A stretch of DNA of 64,000 nt from Streptomyces sp. CG1 (GTDB lineage Bacteria > Actinomycetota > Actinomycetes > Streptomycetales > Streptomycetaceae). The DNA lies in assembly GCF_041080625.1 (NCBI RefSeq), contig NZ_CP163518.1, positions 5,828,001 to 5,892,000 of the forward strand, given 5' to 3'. Below the pieces are notes generated by a model, which was not told the DNA's origin, ran no database searches, and was given only the letters and a program-made list of their open reading frames with translations. Shown here in pieces: positions 17,073-25,115 of this stretch; the first letter of the stretch is position 1, and each line of letters starts with the position of its first letter. Made by a program: the position numbers and the translations under genes.

Positions 17073-17135
17073 ACGACTGTCACCCACGCGCGCACGACGG
17101 TCACTTGCGTGGGCACGACCGCCACCCACGCGTGC
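17073..17135. repeat. Three tandem 21-bp imperfect repeats
   Basis: Units start at 17073, 17094 and 17115, each beginning ACGAC. Units 1 and 3 agree most closely (CCCACGCG core); unit 2 is more diverged. They lie in the convergent spacer between wblA and the ArsA-type operon. The function is unknown. Confidence 0.6.
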
Positions 17136-17159
17136 TCGCGGCCGCGTCTGCTCTGTCCG

Positions 17160-18527
17160 CTACGCCGACTCCGTCTGTTCCGTCGCGCCCGCTGCCAGCA
17201 GGGCGCCGATGTCGCGCAGGCCCGTGAGGTCGTGGACGTCGCCGGGCAGTGCGGGTACTTCGACCACCGCCACCTCGGGGTGACGGGCGGTGAAACGGTC
17301 ACGCGTGCGCTGCTCGCGCGAGAGCAACTGCATGCGATCGGCGTGCAGTCGCAGCAGTCCCGCGGTGAGCCGGTCGACAGGGCGCTCCGTGTCGGCGGGG
17401 GAGCCTTCCTCGGAAGCAGGGGCGTCGGTTGCGGCCGCGGATGCGGGAGATCGCGAACTGCCGTATGGGTCGGGAGAGTTACGAAGTCCAGCTTTCCCGC
17501 CCCCCTGATCCACAATGCGGGGGTCCCCAAGATTTTCGGCGGCGGCGAGCGCCCGCTCGGCCGAGAGCCGGCCCGCGTCGCTGCCATGGACCCGGTTCAG
17601 CACCAGGCCCACCAGCGGCATCTTCTCCGCGGCCAGCCGCTCCACGAAGTACGCCGCCTCGCGCAGCGCGTCCCGCTCGGGGGCCGCGACCACCAGAAAC
17701 GCCGTACCGGGCGCCTGGAGCAGTTTGTACGTGGCGTCCGCGCGCGTCCGGAACCCGCCGAAGGTGGTGTCCATCGCGGCCACGAAGGTCTGGACGTCCT
17801 TCAGCAGCTGGCCGCCCAGCAGTTTGCCCAGGGTGCCGGTCATCATCGACATGCCGACGTTGAGGAAGGCCATGCCCGCGCGTCCGCCGAGCTTGGCGGG
17901 GGCCGTCAGCAGGCGGATGAGACGGCCGTCGAGGAAGGAGCCCAGCCGCTTCGGTGCGTCCAGAAAGTCCAGCGCGGAGCGGGACGGCGGGGTGTCGACC
18001 ACGATCAGGTCCCACTCGTCCTTCGCGCGCAACTGCCCCAGCTTCTCCATCGCCATGTACTCCTGCGTGCCCGCGAAGCCCGCCGAGAGCGATTGGTAGA
18101 AGGGGTTGGCCAGGATCGCGGACGCCCGCTCGGGGTCCGCGTGCGCCTCCACGACCTCGTCGAAGGTGCGCTTCATGTCGAGCATCATGGCGTGCAGTTC
18201 GCCTTCGCCCTCGGTGCCCTTCACCCGCCGCGGCACGTTGTCGAGGGAGTCGATGCCCATCGACTGGGCCAGCCGCCTGGCCGGGTCGATGGTGAGGACG
18301 ACCACCTTGCGGCCCCGCTCGGCCGCTCTGAGACCGAGGGCCGCCGCGGTCGTCGTCTTGCCGACCCCGCCCGAACCGCAGCACACCACGATCCGGGTCT
18401 TCGGGTCGTCCAGCAGTGGATCGACGTCCAGCACGCGCGCGGGGGAGAGGGGCCGGCCCTGCTCGCGGCCCTCGGCGGACTCGTGCCCCTCGGCTGTCTC
18501 CTGTACCTCGGCCGGGTCCGGGCTCAT
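17160..18527 (-). CDS. ArsA/Get3-type ATPase, second of a pair
   Basis: 455 residues. Deviant Walker A '[20 protein letters not shown]' near residue 52, switch region '[14 protein letters not shown]', and '[16 protein letters not shown]' with the Walker B Asp. The C-terminal third contains a Ser/Ala/Pro-rich insert (about residues 335-370) and looks loosely conserved. Its ATG overlaps the stop of the first ATPase gene (ATGA), so both are made together and may form a heterodimer. The pair is syntenic with Rv3679/Rv3680 of M. tuberculosis, known as anion-transporting ATPase homologues needed for glycerol and nitrite stress tolerance. Confidence 0.92.
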   Translation of the reverse strand: MSPDPAEVQETAEGHESAEGREQGRPLSPARVLDVDPLLDDPKTRIVVCCGSGGVGKTTTAAALGLRAAERGRKVVVLTIDPARRLAQSMGIDSLDNVPRRVKGTEGEGELHAMMLDMKRTFDEVVEAHADPERASAILANPFYQSLSAGFAGTQEYMAMEKLGQLRAKDEWDLIVVDTPPSRSALDFLDAPKRLGSFLDGRLIRLLTAPAKLGGRAGMAFLNVGMSMMTGTLGKLLGGQLLKDVQTFVAAMDTTFGGFRTRADATYKLLQAPGTAFLVVAAPERDALREAAYFVERLAAEKMPLVGLVLNRVHGSDAGRLSAERALAAAENLGDPRIVDQGGGKAGLRNSPDPYGSSRSPASAAATDAPASEEGSPADTERPVDRLTAGLLRLHADRMQLLSREQRTRDRFTARHPEVAVVEVPALPGDVHDLTGLRDIGALLAAGATEQTESA

Positions 18528-19501
18528 GACACCCCCTGTTTCCGCAGCTCGGTGGCGAGTCCGTACAGACCCGCCAGGTCCATGCCCTCGGCGAGCAGCG
18601 GCAGTTCGCCCAGCGGGAGGCCCAGCTCGCCGAGGACCGCGCGCTGCTCCTGCTCCAGCGCGTACCGCTCGGCGTACTCCGCTGCCTGCTGCAGCAGCGG
18701 GTCCACCAGCTTCTCCGCGTTCCCGCCGCGCCGGGCCCCGCCCAGCCCGGCCGCTGACAACGCCTGTGCAACCGAAGAACGCCCCACGGTCCGTACGAGT
18801 TCCAGATCGGTCGCGTCCAACACCTCCGGCCGGACCATGTTCACGATGACCCGGCCCACCGGAAGCCCTGCGGCGCGGAGTTCGGCGATGCCGTCGGCGG
18901 TCTCCTGGACCGGCATCTCCTCCAGCAGCGTCACCAGGTGCACCGCCGTCTCCGGCGACTTCAGCACCCGCATCACCGCCTGCGCCTGATTGTGTATGGG
19001 GCCGATCTTCGCGAGGCCCGCCACCTCGTCGTTCACATTCAAAAAGCGGGTGATGCGGCCGGTCGGCGGGGCGTCCATGACCACGTAGTCGTACGCGAAC
19101 CGCCCCTTCTTGTCCTTGCGGCGCACGGCTTCGCACGCCTTGCCGGTCAGCAGGACGTCCCGGATGCCGGGCGCGATGGTGGTGGCGAAGTCGATCGCGC
19201 CGAGCTTCTTCAGGGCGCGGCCCGCTCCGCCGAGCTTGTAGAACATCTGGAGGTAGTCCAGAAGGGCCAGTTCGGGGTCTATGGCCAGGGCGTACACCTC
19301 GCCGCCCCCGGGAGCGACCGCGATCTTCCGCTCCTCATACGGCAACGCCTCCGTCTCGAAGAGCTGGGCGATGCCCTGCCGGCCCTCGACCTCCACGAGA
19401 AGCGTCCGCTTCCCCTCGGTCGCGAGGGCCAGCGCCAGTGCGGCGGCGACCGTCGTCTTTCCGGTCCCGCCCTTGCCGCTGACGACCTGGAGCCTGCTCA
19501 C
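18524..19501 (-). CDS. ArsA/Get3-type ATPase, first of a pair
   Basis: 325 residues starting directly with the P-loop: '[20 protein letters not shown]' (residues 4-23). '[17 protein letters not shown]' holds the Walker B region. No tail-anchored protein-binding Cys pair is visible. The protein is probably a cytosolic ATP-driven targeting or regulatory ATPase; arsenite transport is unlikely because no arsB or arsR gene is near. Located between wblA and the DUF4177/RidA genes, it belongs to a block conserved across actinobacteria. Confidence 0.92.
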   Translation of the reverse strand: MSRLQVVSGKGGTGKTTVAAALALALATEGKRTLLVEVEGRQGIAQLFETEALPYEERKIAVAPGGGEVYALAIDPELALLDYLQMFYKLGGAGRALKKLGAIDFATTIAPGIRDVLLTGKACEAVRRKDKKGRFAYDYVVMDAPPTGRITRFLNVNDEVAGLAKIGPIHNQAQAVMRVLKSPETAVHLVTLLEEMPVQETADGIAELRAAGLPVGRVIVNMVRPEVLDATDLELVRTVGRSSVAQALSAAGLGGARRGGNAEKLVDPLLQQAAEYAERYALEQEQRAVLGELGLPLGELPLLAEGMDLAGLYGLATELRKQGVS

Positions 19502-19643
19502 GTCTTCGAGACTAACCAGTCCGGCCGACGGTCACGCCCGGGGCTGTGGATAACGGTCGTCACACTCGGGCCGCCCGCCCGGGGACACCGCCGGCCACGG
19601 CCGGCCGCCTTCCCCCGCGGTCACAGCGGCTACAGTCGGCCCC

Positions 19644-19691
19644 ATGACCAAGTGGGAATACGCAACCATGTCGCTCCGTACCGTGTCATAA
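19644..19691 (+). pseudogene. 5' stub of a DUF4177 gene, cut by an integrative element
   Basis: ATG at 19644 opens 'MTKWEYAT', the start of the DUF4177 protein whose body is found at 28619-28774. After eight codons the sequence changes to element DNA and a TAA ends the frame at 19691. The native gene would have run directly into the ridA gene. The chromosomal promoter and start stayed on this side of the insertion. Confidence 0.85.
19659..19667. other. Left attachment site core (attL)
   Basis: TACGCAACC, repeated at 28628-28636. Flanks are partly alike in both places (AAGT..GA.TACGCAACC.TG.CGCT), as expected for a recombined att pair. It marks the left end of the inserted element. Confidence 0.75.
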
Positions 19692-20053
19692 GCTACCTCA
19701 CCCGAACGCTCAAGCGACTGGATGCCGGCGGTCTGGGATGCGGCGGGCGGTTCAAGGAGTGTCGTCACCGTGCTCATTCCTTCCGCTTGCGGTGTGTGGG
19801 CTTCCGGGGCCGGACAGCTGCCGTTATCCGATGAGCAGCAGATATGCGCCGAGCGATGCGGTGGCGTCGTCCTGGTGCTCGTCGTCGCCCTGGTCGTCCG
19901 GGGTGGTCGGCTCGGCGGTTTCGGTATCGCTTCCGGTCTCGGGCTGTCCGGCGTTGTGCTCGGTGGTCGCGGTCAGCTCCGCGCCCCTTTCTGTCGGGCG
20001 GTCCCGGCCTGGTCGGGCTCGGGGGTAGTGCCCGCCCCCTGTCACAGAGCGAG
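19692..20053. other. Element left end, no firm gene
   Basis: A minus-strand frame (19824-20057) encodes a hydrophilic acidic Thr/Asp/Glu-rich stretch ending 'TASLGAYLLLIG'. It has the codon bias of coding DNA but no convincing start or family, so it may be the remnant of a small element protein. Nothing else is recognisable. Confidence 0.3.
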
Positions 20054-20473
20054 TCAATGTGGCGGAGGCGGAGTCTCAGAGCAGCGGAACTCTGGGGCTC
20101 CAGTGGTGGCCCGCCCTGGTCGCGGTAGCCAACCCGCCTGAGCGGTCTTCCTGCGGCTCGCACGACCAGGGCGGCGGCTGGGGGGAATCGACGTTCTTCC
20201 GCATGGCCAGACGGACAACGTGTAGAGACAGTCCGCGTCGGGGGCGACGGCGAACAGTGGGTCGCCGGCCTTGATGCGATCATGAGCCGCGCGCTCGCCT
20301 TCTCGGTTCTCGCACCACACACGTAACTCAGTGGGGCAGTCGTGTCCGGGTGCTGATTCGCATTCGGTGGGCACGAACCACGGTGAATGTGCCGGGTCGG
20401 GGTCGAGCCGATCGGCAATACGCCGTGCCTCGCTACGGAGCCACCGCAGCGCGAGCATGGGAGAGGTCGACAC
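20054..20473 (-). CDS. Hypothetical element protein
   Basis: About 139 residues from a GTG at 20473 (ATG 20458 and 20521 are alternatives). The first two thirds look like a real globular protein: 'LRWLRSEARRIADRLDPDPA', then 'CESAPGHDCPTELRVWCENR' and 'DGDPLF'-like segments with four Cys. The last 40 residues are basic and low in conservation signals. I do not recognise a family. It is divergent from the SH3-domain gene, and both palindromic operators at 20544 and 20591 lie between them, so the GntR regulator of the element probably controls it. Confidence 0.45.
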   Translation of the reverse strand: MSTSPMLALRWLRSEARRIADRLDPDPAHSPWFVPTECESAPGHDCPTELRVWCENREGERAAHDRIKAGDPLFAVAPDADCLYTLSVWPCGRTSIPPSRRPGRASRRKTAQAGWLPRPGRATTGAPEFRCSETPPPPH

Positions 20474-20543
20474 CGTTTGATCGCTCGCCCCTCGCGGTGC
20501 TGGTTCCGCAGCACTTCGCATACTGTCAGCCTCGAAGCAAGCA

Positions 20544-20559
20544 ACTTATCCGGATAAGT
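20544..20559. promoter_or_regulatory. GntR operator copy 1
   Basis: Perfect 16-bp palindrome ACTTATCCGGATAAGT. The same motif occurs four more times in the element, three times beside the gntR gene. It is the probable binding site of the element's GntR-family regulator. Confidence 0.8.
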
Positions 20560-20590
20560 GGTTAACCTCATCGTGGATGGTGAAAGATGC

Positions 20591-20616
20591 CAGCCACTCA
20601 TCCGGATGAGTGGCTG
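20591..20616. promoter_or_regulatory. GntR operator copy 2 (26-bp perfect palindrome)
   Basis: Each arm is 13 bp (left arm CAGCCACTCATCC). The central 16 bp are ACTCATCCGGATGAGT, a variant of copy 1. It lies 47 bp from copy 1, upstream of the SH3-domain gene. Confidence 0.8.
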
Positions 20617-20697
20617 GCCGCAGATGGGTGGGTGGCTGCTCGTCCTCTGTGAGTCGAAGGGATTTCGATCACGGGGCGTAAGGCTCTGCGGGCGCCG

Positions 20698-21147
20698 GTG
20701 GTGTCGGGTGCGCTGGTGGCAGGTGTCGGCCTGGTGGGCGTCTCGGCGGCATCGGCCATACCGGCGGACCCGGGGTACTCGTCGGGTGGTTCCGGCGGGG
20801 CGGGTGCGTCGTATCCGGTGGACCGGTCGGTGTTCAAGTCGGCGACGGTGGACGGATTGCGGGTGCGTACGGGTCCGGGAACGGGCCGGACGATACTCGG
20901 CCTGGTCTACGACGGTGAGCCGGTGCAGGTCATCACCTCTGCCTACGACGACACGGGTCAGGTCTGGGGCGAGGTGATGCTGCAGACCGCTTCGGCAGGT
21001 GGCCTACCGGCTGGTTATGTCGGGTGGGGCACGGAGGAATACCTCTACCGAGTCACCACTCCGGAGGGGTGCAGTGAACGGGCGGCCCCCTCTCTGTCTC
21101 GACGGCAGGGAGGGGGCACTCCTGCGTGTTCACGTCGCTTGTGTTGA
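20698..21147 (+). CDS. Secreted SH3-domain protein
   Basis: About 149 residues from GTG 20698. In-frame sequence back to the stop at 20652 encodes 'ITGRKALRAPVV', which looks like the positively charged start of the signal peptide, so the true start may be a rare ATC/ATT near 20662-20668. A signal peptide ends near 'SAASA'. The bacterial SH3 domain spans about residues 45-120 ('ATVDGLRVRTGPGTGRTILG', 'GYVGWGTEEYLY'). The last 25 residues overlap a terminator hairpin; a single-base shift would end the protein at TGA 21075, so a small frameshift is possible. Such domains bind cell-wall peptides. Confidence 0.65.
   Translation: MVSGALVAGVGLVGVSAASAIPADPGYSSGGSGGAGASYPVDRSVFKSATVDGLRVRTGPGTGRTILGLVYDGEPVQVITSAYDDTGQVWGEVMLQTASAGGLPAGYVGWGTEEYLYRVTTPEGCSERAAPSLSRRQGGGTPACSRRLC
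21085..21117 (+). terminator. Terminator of the SH3-domain gene
   Basis: 12-bp stem (arms 21085-21096 and 21106-21117, one mismatch) with a 9-base loop. Confidence 0.65.
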
Positions 21148-21324
21148 AGAAGTGGCGAGAGCGTGTGGATCACGTGCCCCTTAGGCAGGTTTTATATTTT
21201 GACCGCGTGTAGCCGTTTGATCGCAGCGTGCAGCGGTATGGGCTGCTGGCCTATTTCGGAACTATGTCCGATCCCGAACGGGGCGACCTCCGGTAGGAGT
21301 GGCGGCAGCGAGGGGACCGGAAAG

Positions 21325-21759
21325 GTGTGCGATGGTGAACGCTCCGGGGGAGGGGTGCGGGGCCCTGGCGATGGCGTGTTCGTGCCGGGAGTTGGCTATC
21401 TGTCAGGCCGGCGTGAGGCGGACGAGGCGGCCCGGGAATTGAACGACAGGCTAGGCGAACTGGGCATGGCCGCGCGGCCGGTGTGGGCGGTGCCTCACGC
21501 GGGGCCTCACGGTGAGCCGGTGGTGTGGCTGCGTCCGGAGGGTGCCCGGTTGCTCGCGCGAGCGCTGGAACGAGAGGGAAGGGGAGGCGGGATGAGGCGG
21601 GATGACTGGCGTACGGCGGCGGGCTCGCGTGTGTGGATAGAGATGGATCGGCGGGGGGAGTTCGTGCGGTGCGAAGGGTGCCGGCGGCCGATCCTGATCA
21701 CAGGTGCGGGTCCTGCACGGTTCGCCGCTGAGCGGCACGCGCGGACTTGTCGGAACTAG
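21325..21759 (+). CDS. Hypothetical small element protein with Cys-rich C-terminus
   Basis: 144 residues from GTG 21325 after a GAGGGG box; the open frame begins earlier at 21163 but that part has no coding character. Middle part: 'GYLSGRREADEAARELNDRL' and 'PEGARLLARALEREG', helical. C-terminal 40 residues: 'RCEGCRRPI' followed by a His and a Cys ('AERHARTC'), which could be a small zinc site of C2HC type. I recognise no family. A terminator follows directly. Confidence 0.5.
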   Translation: MCDGERSGGGVRGPGDGVFVPGVGYLSGRREADEAARELNDRLGELGMAARPVWAVPHAGPHGEPVVWLRPEGARLLARALEREGRGGGMRRDDWRTAAGSRVWIEMDRRGEFVRCEGCRRPILITGAGPARFAAERHARTCRN

Positions 21760-21790
21760 GGAAGTGCGAGCACAGCCACCCTGCACTTCC
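21760..21790 (+). terminator. Terminator hairpin
   Basis: 8-bp stem GGAAGTGC/GCACTTCC with a 15-base loop, starting right after the stop at 21759. Confidence 0.6.
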
Positions 21791-21945
21791 GGCACTTTCA
21801 CCCCTCCTGTCGACCGGTCTTCACAAATTCTCCATGTTCGCCCAAACGATTCCTCTATATCCCTGTCTGTGCGTGGCCGCGATCTCGTGAGCGAAATACC
21901 ACTTAGTGTCGCGCATGTACTACTAACGGATCGTCAGGAGTAGAT

Positions 21946-22254
21946 GTGAACTGCGTACGCCGCTCCATGGCTTGTACGACCGCAAGTGTGCTGCTCACCC
22001 TTGGCGCCTTCGCGCTCGCCGCTCCCGCCCAGGCGCAGGCGGCTCCCGCCCCCGCTCCCTCTGCCCCCGCTCCCGCTCCCTCTGCCCCCGCTCCTTCCGC
22101 CCCTGCTCCTTCCGTTCCCGGCGGTTCCGCCGGCAGTGGCAGCAGCAGTGGTGGTTCCCAGTGCACCGAGTCCGGTGGCCTGCTCGGTCTGGTCGGTGGT
22201 CTGCTGAGAGCTGTGCTCGGTCTGCTGGGCGGGGGCGGCGGCACGGGCTGCTAG
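21946..22254 (+). CDS. Small secreted Pro/Ala-rich protein, possibly cut by an IS
   Basis: 102 residues. GTG 21946 is preceded by AGGAG. Signal peptide to about residue 32 ('FALAAPAQAQAA'), then a low-complexity Ala/Pro/Ser region (about residues 33-58) and a Gly/Ser linker. The C-terminal 30 residues have two Cys, one in 'SQCTESGGLLGLVGGLLRAV' and one as the last residue. The TAG stop is part of the CTAG at the left end of the IS5-type element, so the original protein may have been longer. The Leu/Gly-rich helix between two Cys is reminiscent of small cell-surface proteins, but no family is recognised. Confidence 0.6.
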   Translation: MNCVRRSMACTTASVLLTLGAFALAAPAQAQAAPAPAPSAPAPAPSAPAPSAPAPSVPGGSAGSGSSSGGSQCTESGGLLGLVGGLLRAVLGLLGGGGGTGC

Positions 22255-22969
22255 GGCCTGTGTGATGTTGTGATCAGCCACTTGCCTTCAGGAGTTCGCT
22301 GATCCAGATCATCAAGGCGCGGAGGTGGAGGCCGGCGGGGTAGCTCTCGGGTGTCTTGTCGCATCGAGTCACGATGCCCCGCCAGGCCTTCAACTTGTTG
22401 ATGAGACGCTCGACGGTGTTCCGCTCCTTGTACCGATCGGTGCCGTGGCGGGTGGGGCGGCCGCCCCGGCCGCCGGCGCGGGAGGGGTAGGCCCCGGGGC
22501 CAGCTCGTCAGTCCACCACGGGATCTGCCGAGCAGTGCTTGGCTCAAGCGGAGCTTGCGCCGTCGCCTGATGTGCTACCGCTCTTCCTGACCGGGGTCGT
22601 CACTGCCGTGCTGTCCGTTCTGTTCTGGCGGTCCGCCCCTTTCTGCCGGGCCCGCTCCTGCTCGGCGGCGGCTCCCTCAAGGGCGTCCATGACCTCCTTG
22701 CCGATGCGCATCCCGGCTGCGTCCTGGTGGGCGCGGGCAGCGGTGGAGTCCACGCTGACCAGGGATAAGTCCGTCTGTCCCTGGCGGGCTGCTTCGTTCC
22801 CGCAGCCGCTCGGGGTACGGGCCGTACCCGCCAATCGGCGGGTACGGATCGATCAACTTCCACTGCCTGATGGTGAGTTGCCCGCGCGTCAGACCAAGCG
22901 TCCTACCGGATCCAGCTCTCGTAGCGGAACGGAACCCAAAGAGTGATCACAACATCGCACAGGCCCTAG
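22251..22969. mobile_element. IS5-family insertion sequence, degenerate
   Basis: Inverted terminal repeats GGCCTGTGTGATGTTGTGAT (left) and GGCCTGTGCGATGTTGTGAT (right, complement) are 1 mismatch apart and each is flanked by CTAG, which fits the CTAG target duplication known for some IS5-family groups. Inside is a broken minus-strand transposase. At about 715 bp it is shorter than intact relatives. Confidence 0.8.
22280..22862 (-). pseudogene. IS5-family transposase, broken
   Basis: Pieces in different frames carry IS5-type motifs. The first is 'LVSVDSTAARAHQDAAGM' (first catalytic Asp), at about 22730-22790. The second is 'YKERNTVERLINKLKAWRGI' (catalytic Glu region) with 'DKTPESYPAGLHLRALMIW', at about 22280-22440. 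The section between them, which should hold the second Asp, is missing or shifted. The gene is not functional. Confidence 0.8.
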
Positions 22970-24171
22970 GGGGCCGGGGTCGTCGCCCGCTCCGTGTCAG
23001 GGGCGTTCGTCGTCGCGCCCGGGGCCGCGGCCCTGGCGTCGGCGGACCGGCCCCAGCGGCGCATGGCGGGGTTCTCGACCAGGACGTGCAGCAGCCAGGC
23101 GAGAACGAGGCTGATGGCAAGAGTCATTCCGGCATCGACCAGAGCCCCGTGCGCGCTGAGCGGCTTCATCCAGTTCTCGCGGTGGGCGGCACCGATCGGC
23201 CCGTACGAGACCACGAGGAAGTGCACCATGTAGAAGGCGTACGAAATCTCGCCCAGCCAGACGAAGACCCGGTTGTTGAACGGTGTCCACCGGCTGCGCA
23301 CATCGGCCGTGGCCAGTGCGGCGATCGCCAGGGCGAGGGGGAGTGCGGTCGGAGCCACCGAGCTGTACACACCCGGCAGATAGGCGCCGCCCACGAAGGC
23401 CGCGGCCGCGAGGAGAAGGGCCGCACCGGGCTTGAGGCCGATCCAGCGCTTGTTCAGGACGATCAGGGCCATCAGGATCCCGAGGACGAACTCCAGGAGC
23501 CGGGTGCCGGGGAAGTAGTACGTCAACCAGGTCGCCCACCAGGAATTGGTCGTCAACGGCATGTACGGTTCTGCCGGCAGCAACTGGGCGAGGAAAGGCA
23601 CCGCGAAGATCCCGACAGTCGTGGCGGCCACCCATCCCCACAGCCGCTGCGGACGGATGCGCCGGGCGAGCACCAGGATCCAGGGGAAGGCCAGGTAGAA
23701 CAGCACCTCACAGGCCAGCGACCAACTCGGCGTGTTCGAGCCGTAGTTCAGGATGACGTCCTGCCGTGGTATCCAGCCCTGAACGAGGAAGAGCGTGGGG
23801 ACGGTGTTGGCGGCGGTCACCGTGATGCCCGCGGAGAGCATCAGGAGTACGGCGGCGGCCAGGGTGACGAGGTGGCTCGGGTAGATCTTCGCCAGGCGCC
23901 GGCGCCAGAAGCTGCGCCGGGTGTCCTTGGAGCGGGCTACCCAGGTGAGGATGAAGCCGCTGAGGATGAAGAAGAACGAGACTCCCGTCGGTCCGCTGGA
24001 TTCGAAGAAGCGCTGGTATTTCGCCAGTCCGTGGTTCTGGAGCCGGGGGATGACGCTGGTGCCCACATGGCAGAGCAGCACCATGAAGGCCGCGACGAAC
24101 CGCATCCCGGTCAGTGACGGCAGCCTGGACTGTTGGTTCGTCCGCAAGGGTCTGAATCTAGCCGTTCGCAT
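22966..24171 (-). CDS. Membrane acyltransferase (acyltransferase 3 / OafA family)
   Basis: 401 residues with about ten hydrophobic segments. Family landmarks are the early catalytic His in 'AFMVLLCHVGTSV', the Arg-rich 'SFWRRRLAKIYPSHLV', 'NTPSWSLACEVLFYLAFPWI' and 'GEISYAFYMVHFLV'. It would transfer an acyl group, often acetyl, to a sugar or glycolipid. ATG 24171 is preceded by GAGGGAGA. The stop is the TAG formed by the CTAG at the right end of the IS, so the C-terminus may have been altered. It lies between an IS5-type element and a short copy of the same IS ends, next to a dTDP-sugar epimerase stub, and so looks like cargo from a glycosylation or antibiotic cluster. Confidence 0.88.
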   Translation of the reverse strand: MRTARFRPLRTNQQSRLPSLTGMRFVAAFMVLLCHVGTSVIPRLQNHGLAKYQRFFESSGPTGVSFFFILSGFILTWVARSKDTRRSFWRRRLAKIYPSHLVTLAAAVLLMLSAGITVTAANTVPTLFLVQGWIPRQDVILNYGSNTPSWSLACEVLFYLAFPWILVLARRIRPQRLWGWVAATTVGIFAVPFLAQLLPAEPYMPLTTNSWWATWLTYYFPGTRLLEFVLGILMALIVLNKRWIGLKPGAALLLAAAAFVGGAYLPGVYSSVAPTALPLALAIAALATADVRSRWTPFNNRVFVWLGEISYAFYMVHFLVVSYGPIGAAHRENWMKPLSAHGALVDAGMTLAISLVLAWLLHVLVENPAMRRWGRSADARAAAPGATTNAPDTERATTPAP

Positions 24172-24377
24172 GGGTCTCCCTCGGCCAAGTTTGGTGTGGG
24201 TCCGCAACGTGCGAGGCCCTCGTGGAGAACCGCTCGTGCGTGCGTGGAGCCCGCCCGGCGGGGGGCGGGAACTGCATCGACGTTCCACAGGAGTTCGAGT
24301 CCGGTCCGTGAGGGTGGGGTGTCTCAGCCCTTCGGCGCGTTGTCCGCTCCGATCAGTTCCGAGGATGGTGGTCAGCC

Positions 24378-24536
24378 ATGGGTACGCGTGAACTCGACGC
24401 GTCCGGCGCGTTCGAGTACACCCCCGAGGTACGCGGCGGCCAACGGGGCCTGTTCGTCTCGCCGTTGCAGGAGGAGCCCTTCCTGGTGCGGCCGGACGAC
24501 CCTTCCCGGTGGCCCAGACCGACAACAGCCGCCTAG
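24378..24536 (+). pseudogene. N-terminal stub of a dTDP-4-keto-6-deoxyhexose 3,5-epimerase (RmlC-like)
   Basis: ATG 24378 opens 52 codons that begin like RmlC-family sugar epimerases: 'RELDASGAFEYTPEV' and 'QRGLFVSPLQEEPF'. The rest of the cupin domain is missing; the TAG stop is the CTAG at the left end of a short IS-derived sequence. It is divergent from the acyltransferase gene. The pair suggests a lost deoxysugar or glycosylated natural product pathway. Confidence 0.7.
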
Positions 24537-24615
24537 GGCCTGTGCGTCCTACCGGATCCAGCTCCCGTACCGGAACGCAACCCAAAGAGTGATCACAACA
24601 TCACACAGGCCCCAG
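24533..24615. mobile_element. Short non-coding derivative of the IS ends (MITE-like)
   Basis: Starts CTAG-GGCCTGTGCG, then jumps directly to a sequence almost identical to the last 70 bp of the IS at 22900-22969, ending with the inverted repeat CACAACATCACACAGGCC. It has no coding capacity; it looks like an internally deleted copy of the same IS, about 80 bp long. Confidence 0.75.
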
Positions 24616-25115
24616 GGCGCCTATCGAGTCGTGCAGAGCTGCCTCGGCGTGCCGGTGCCGGCTGACTGCGGGTCGTCGGTTGCAGTACCTCACGACTGCG
24701 GCAAGTGTGAGATCGCGTGCGCGGTGACCTCACGCGCGCACGGATCTTGTCCACGACGAAACCTTTTTCGCGCGTGAGGTTGCCACGCGTGGGCGGGGTC
24801 CAGGGGTGCGCTGCAGCGCCCCTGGTACCACCGGCCGGAACCCGTTCGTCACGGCGTTGTGCGCCACGGTGAGCGGCGTTGGTGCCCTTGGTGAACTACT
24901 GGGGCACTGAGCGGAGTTGACGCCGTTGGTGGGGGAGCGTGGGGCCTTGTGGCCGTGCGGCTCGCCTCCCCGATGTCCGACAGAGCAGACGACAGAGCCC
25001 CCAGCGACGATTTAGCGGGGGGCTTCTCTGTTTGGTCGGGTGTGGTGGCGGTGCCGGGGCGGCAGGGCCGCCCGGCGCGCCGAAGGCGCGCCCTTGAAAA
25101 GTAAGTAAAGAGAAG
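24616..25115. other. 500-bp non-coding region with inverted repeats
   Basis: No convincing gene. Contains a perfect 12-bp inverted repeat (24727-24738 and 24769-24780, ACCTCACGCGCG and its complement, 30-base loop), the palindrome CCACGCGTGG at 24783-24792, and two GTTGGTG-containing short repeats near 24877 and 24926. It could hold a replication, transfer-origin or regulatory site of the element. This is not proven. Confidence 0.45.
24994..25029 (-). terminator. Terminator of the gntR gene
   Basis: Stem AGAGCCCCC paired with GGGGG-CTTCTCT (short bulge), about 90 bp beyond the gntR stop. Confidence 0.55.

Noticed and set aside
17160..19501. Arsenic resistance locus
   Set aside because: The two ArsA-type ATPases have no arsB, arsC or arsR neighbours and sit in a conserved core block.
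22150..24620. CRISPR array from the repeated GGCCTGTG...GTTGTGATCA sequences
   Set aside because: Three copies in inverted orientation at irregular distances are IS termini, not array repeats.
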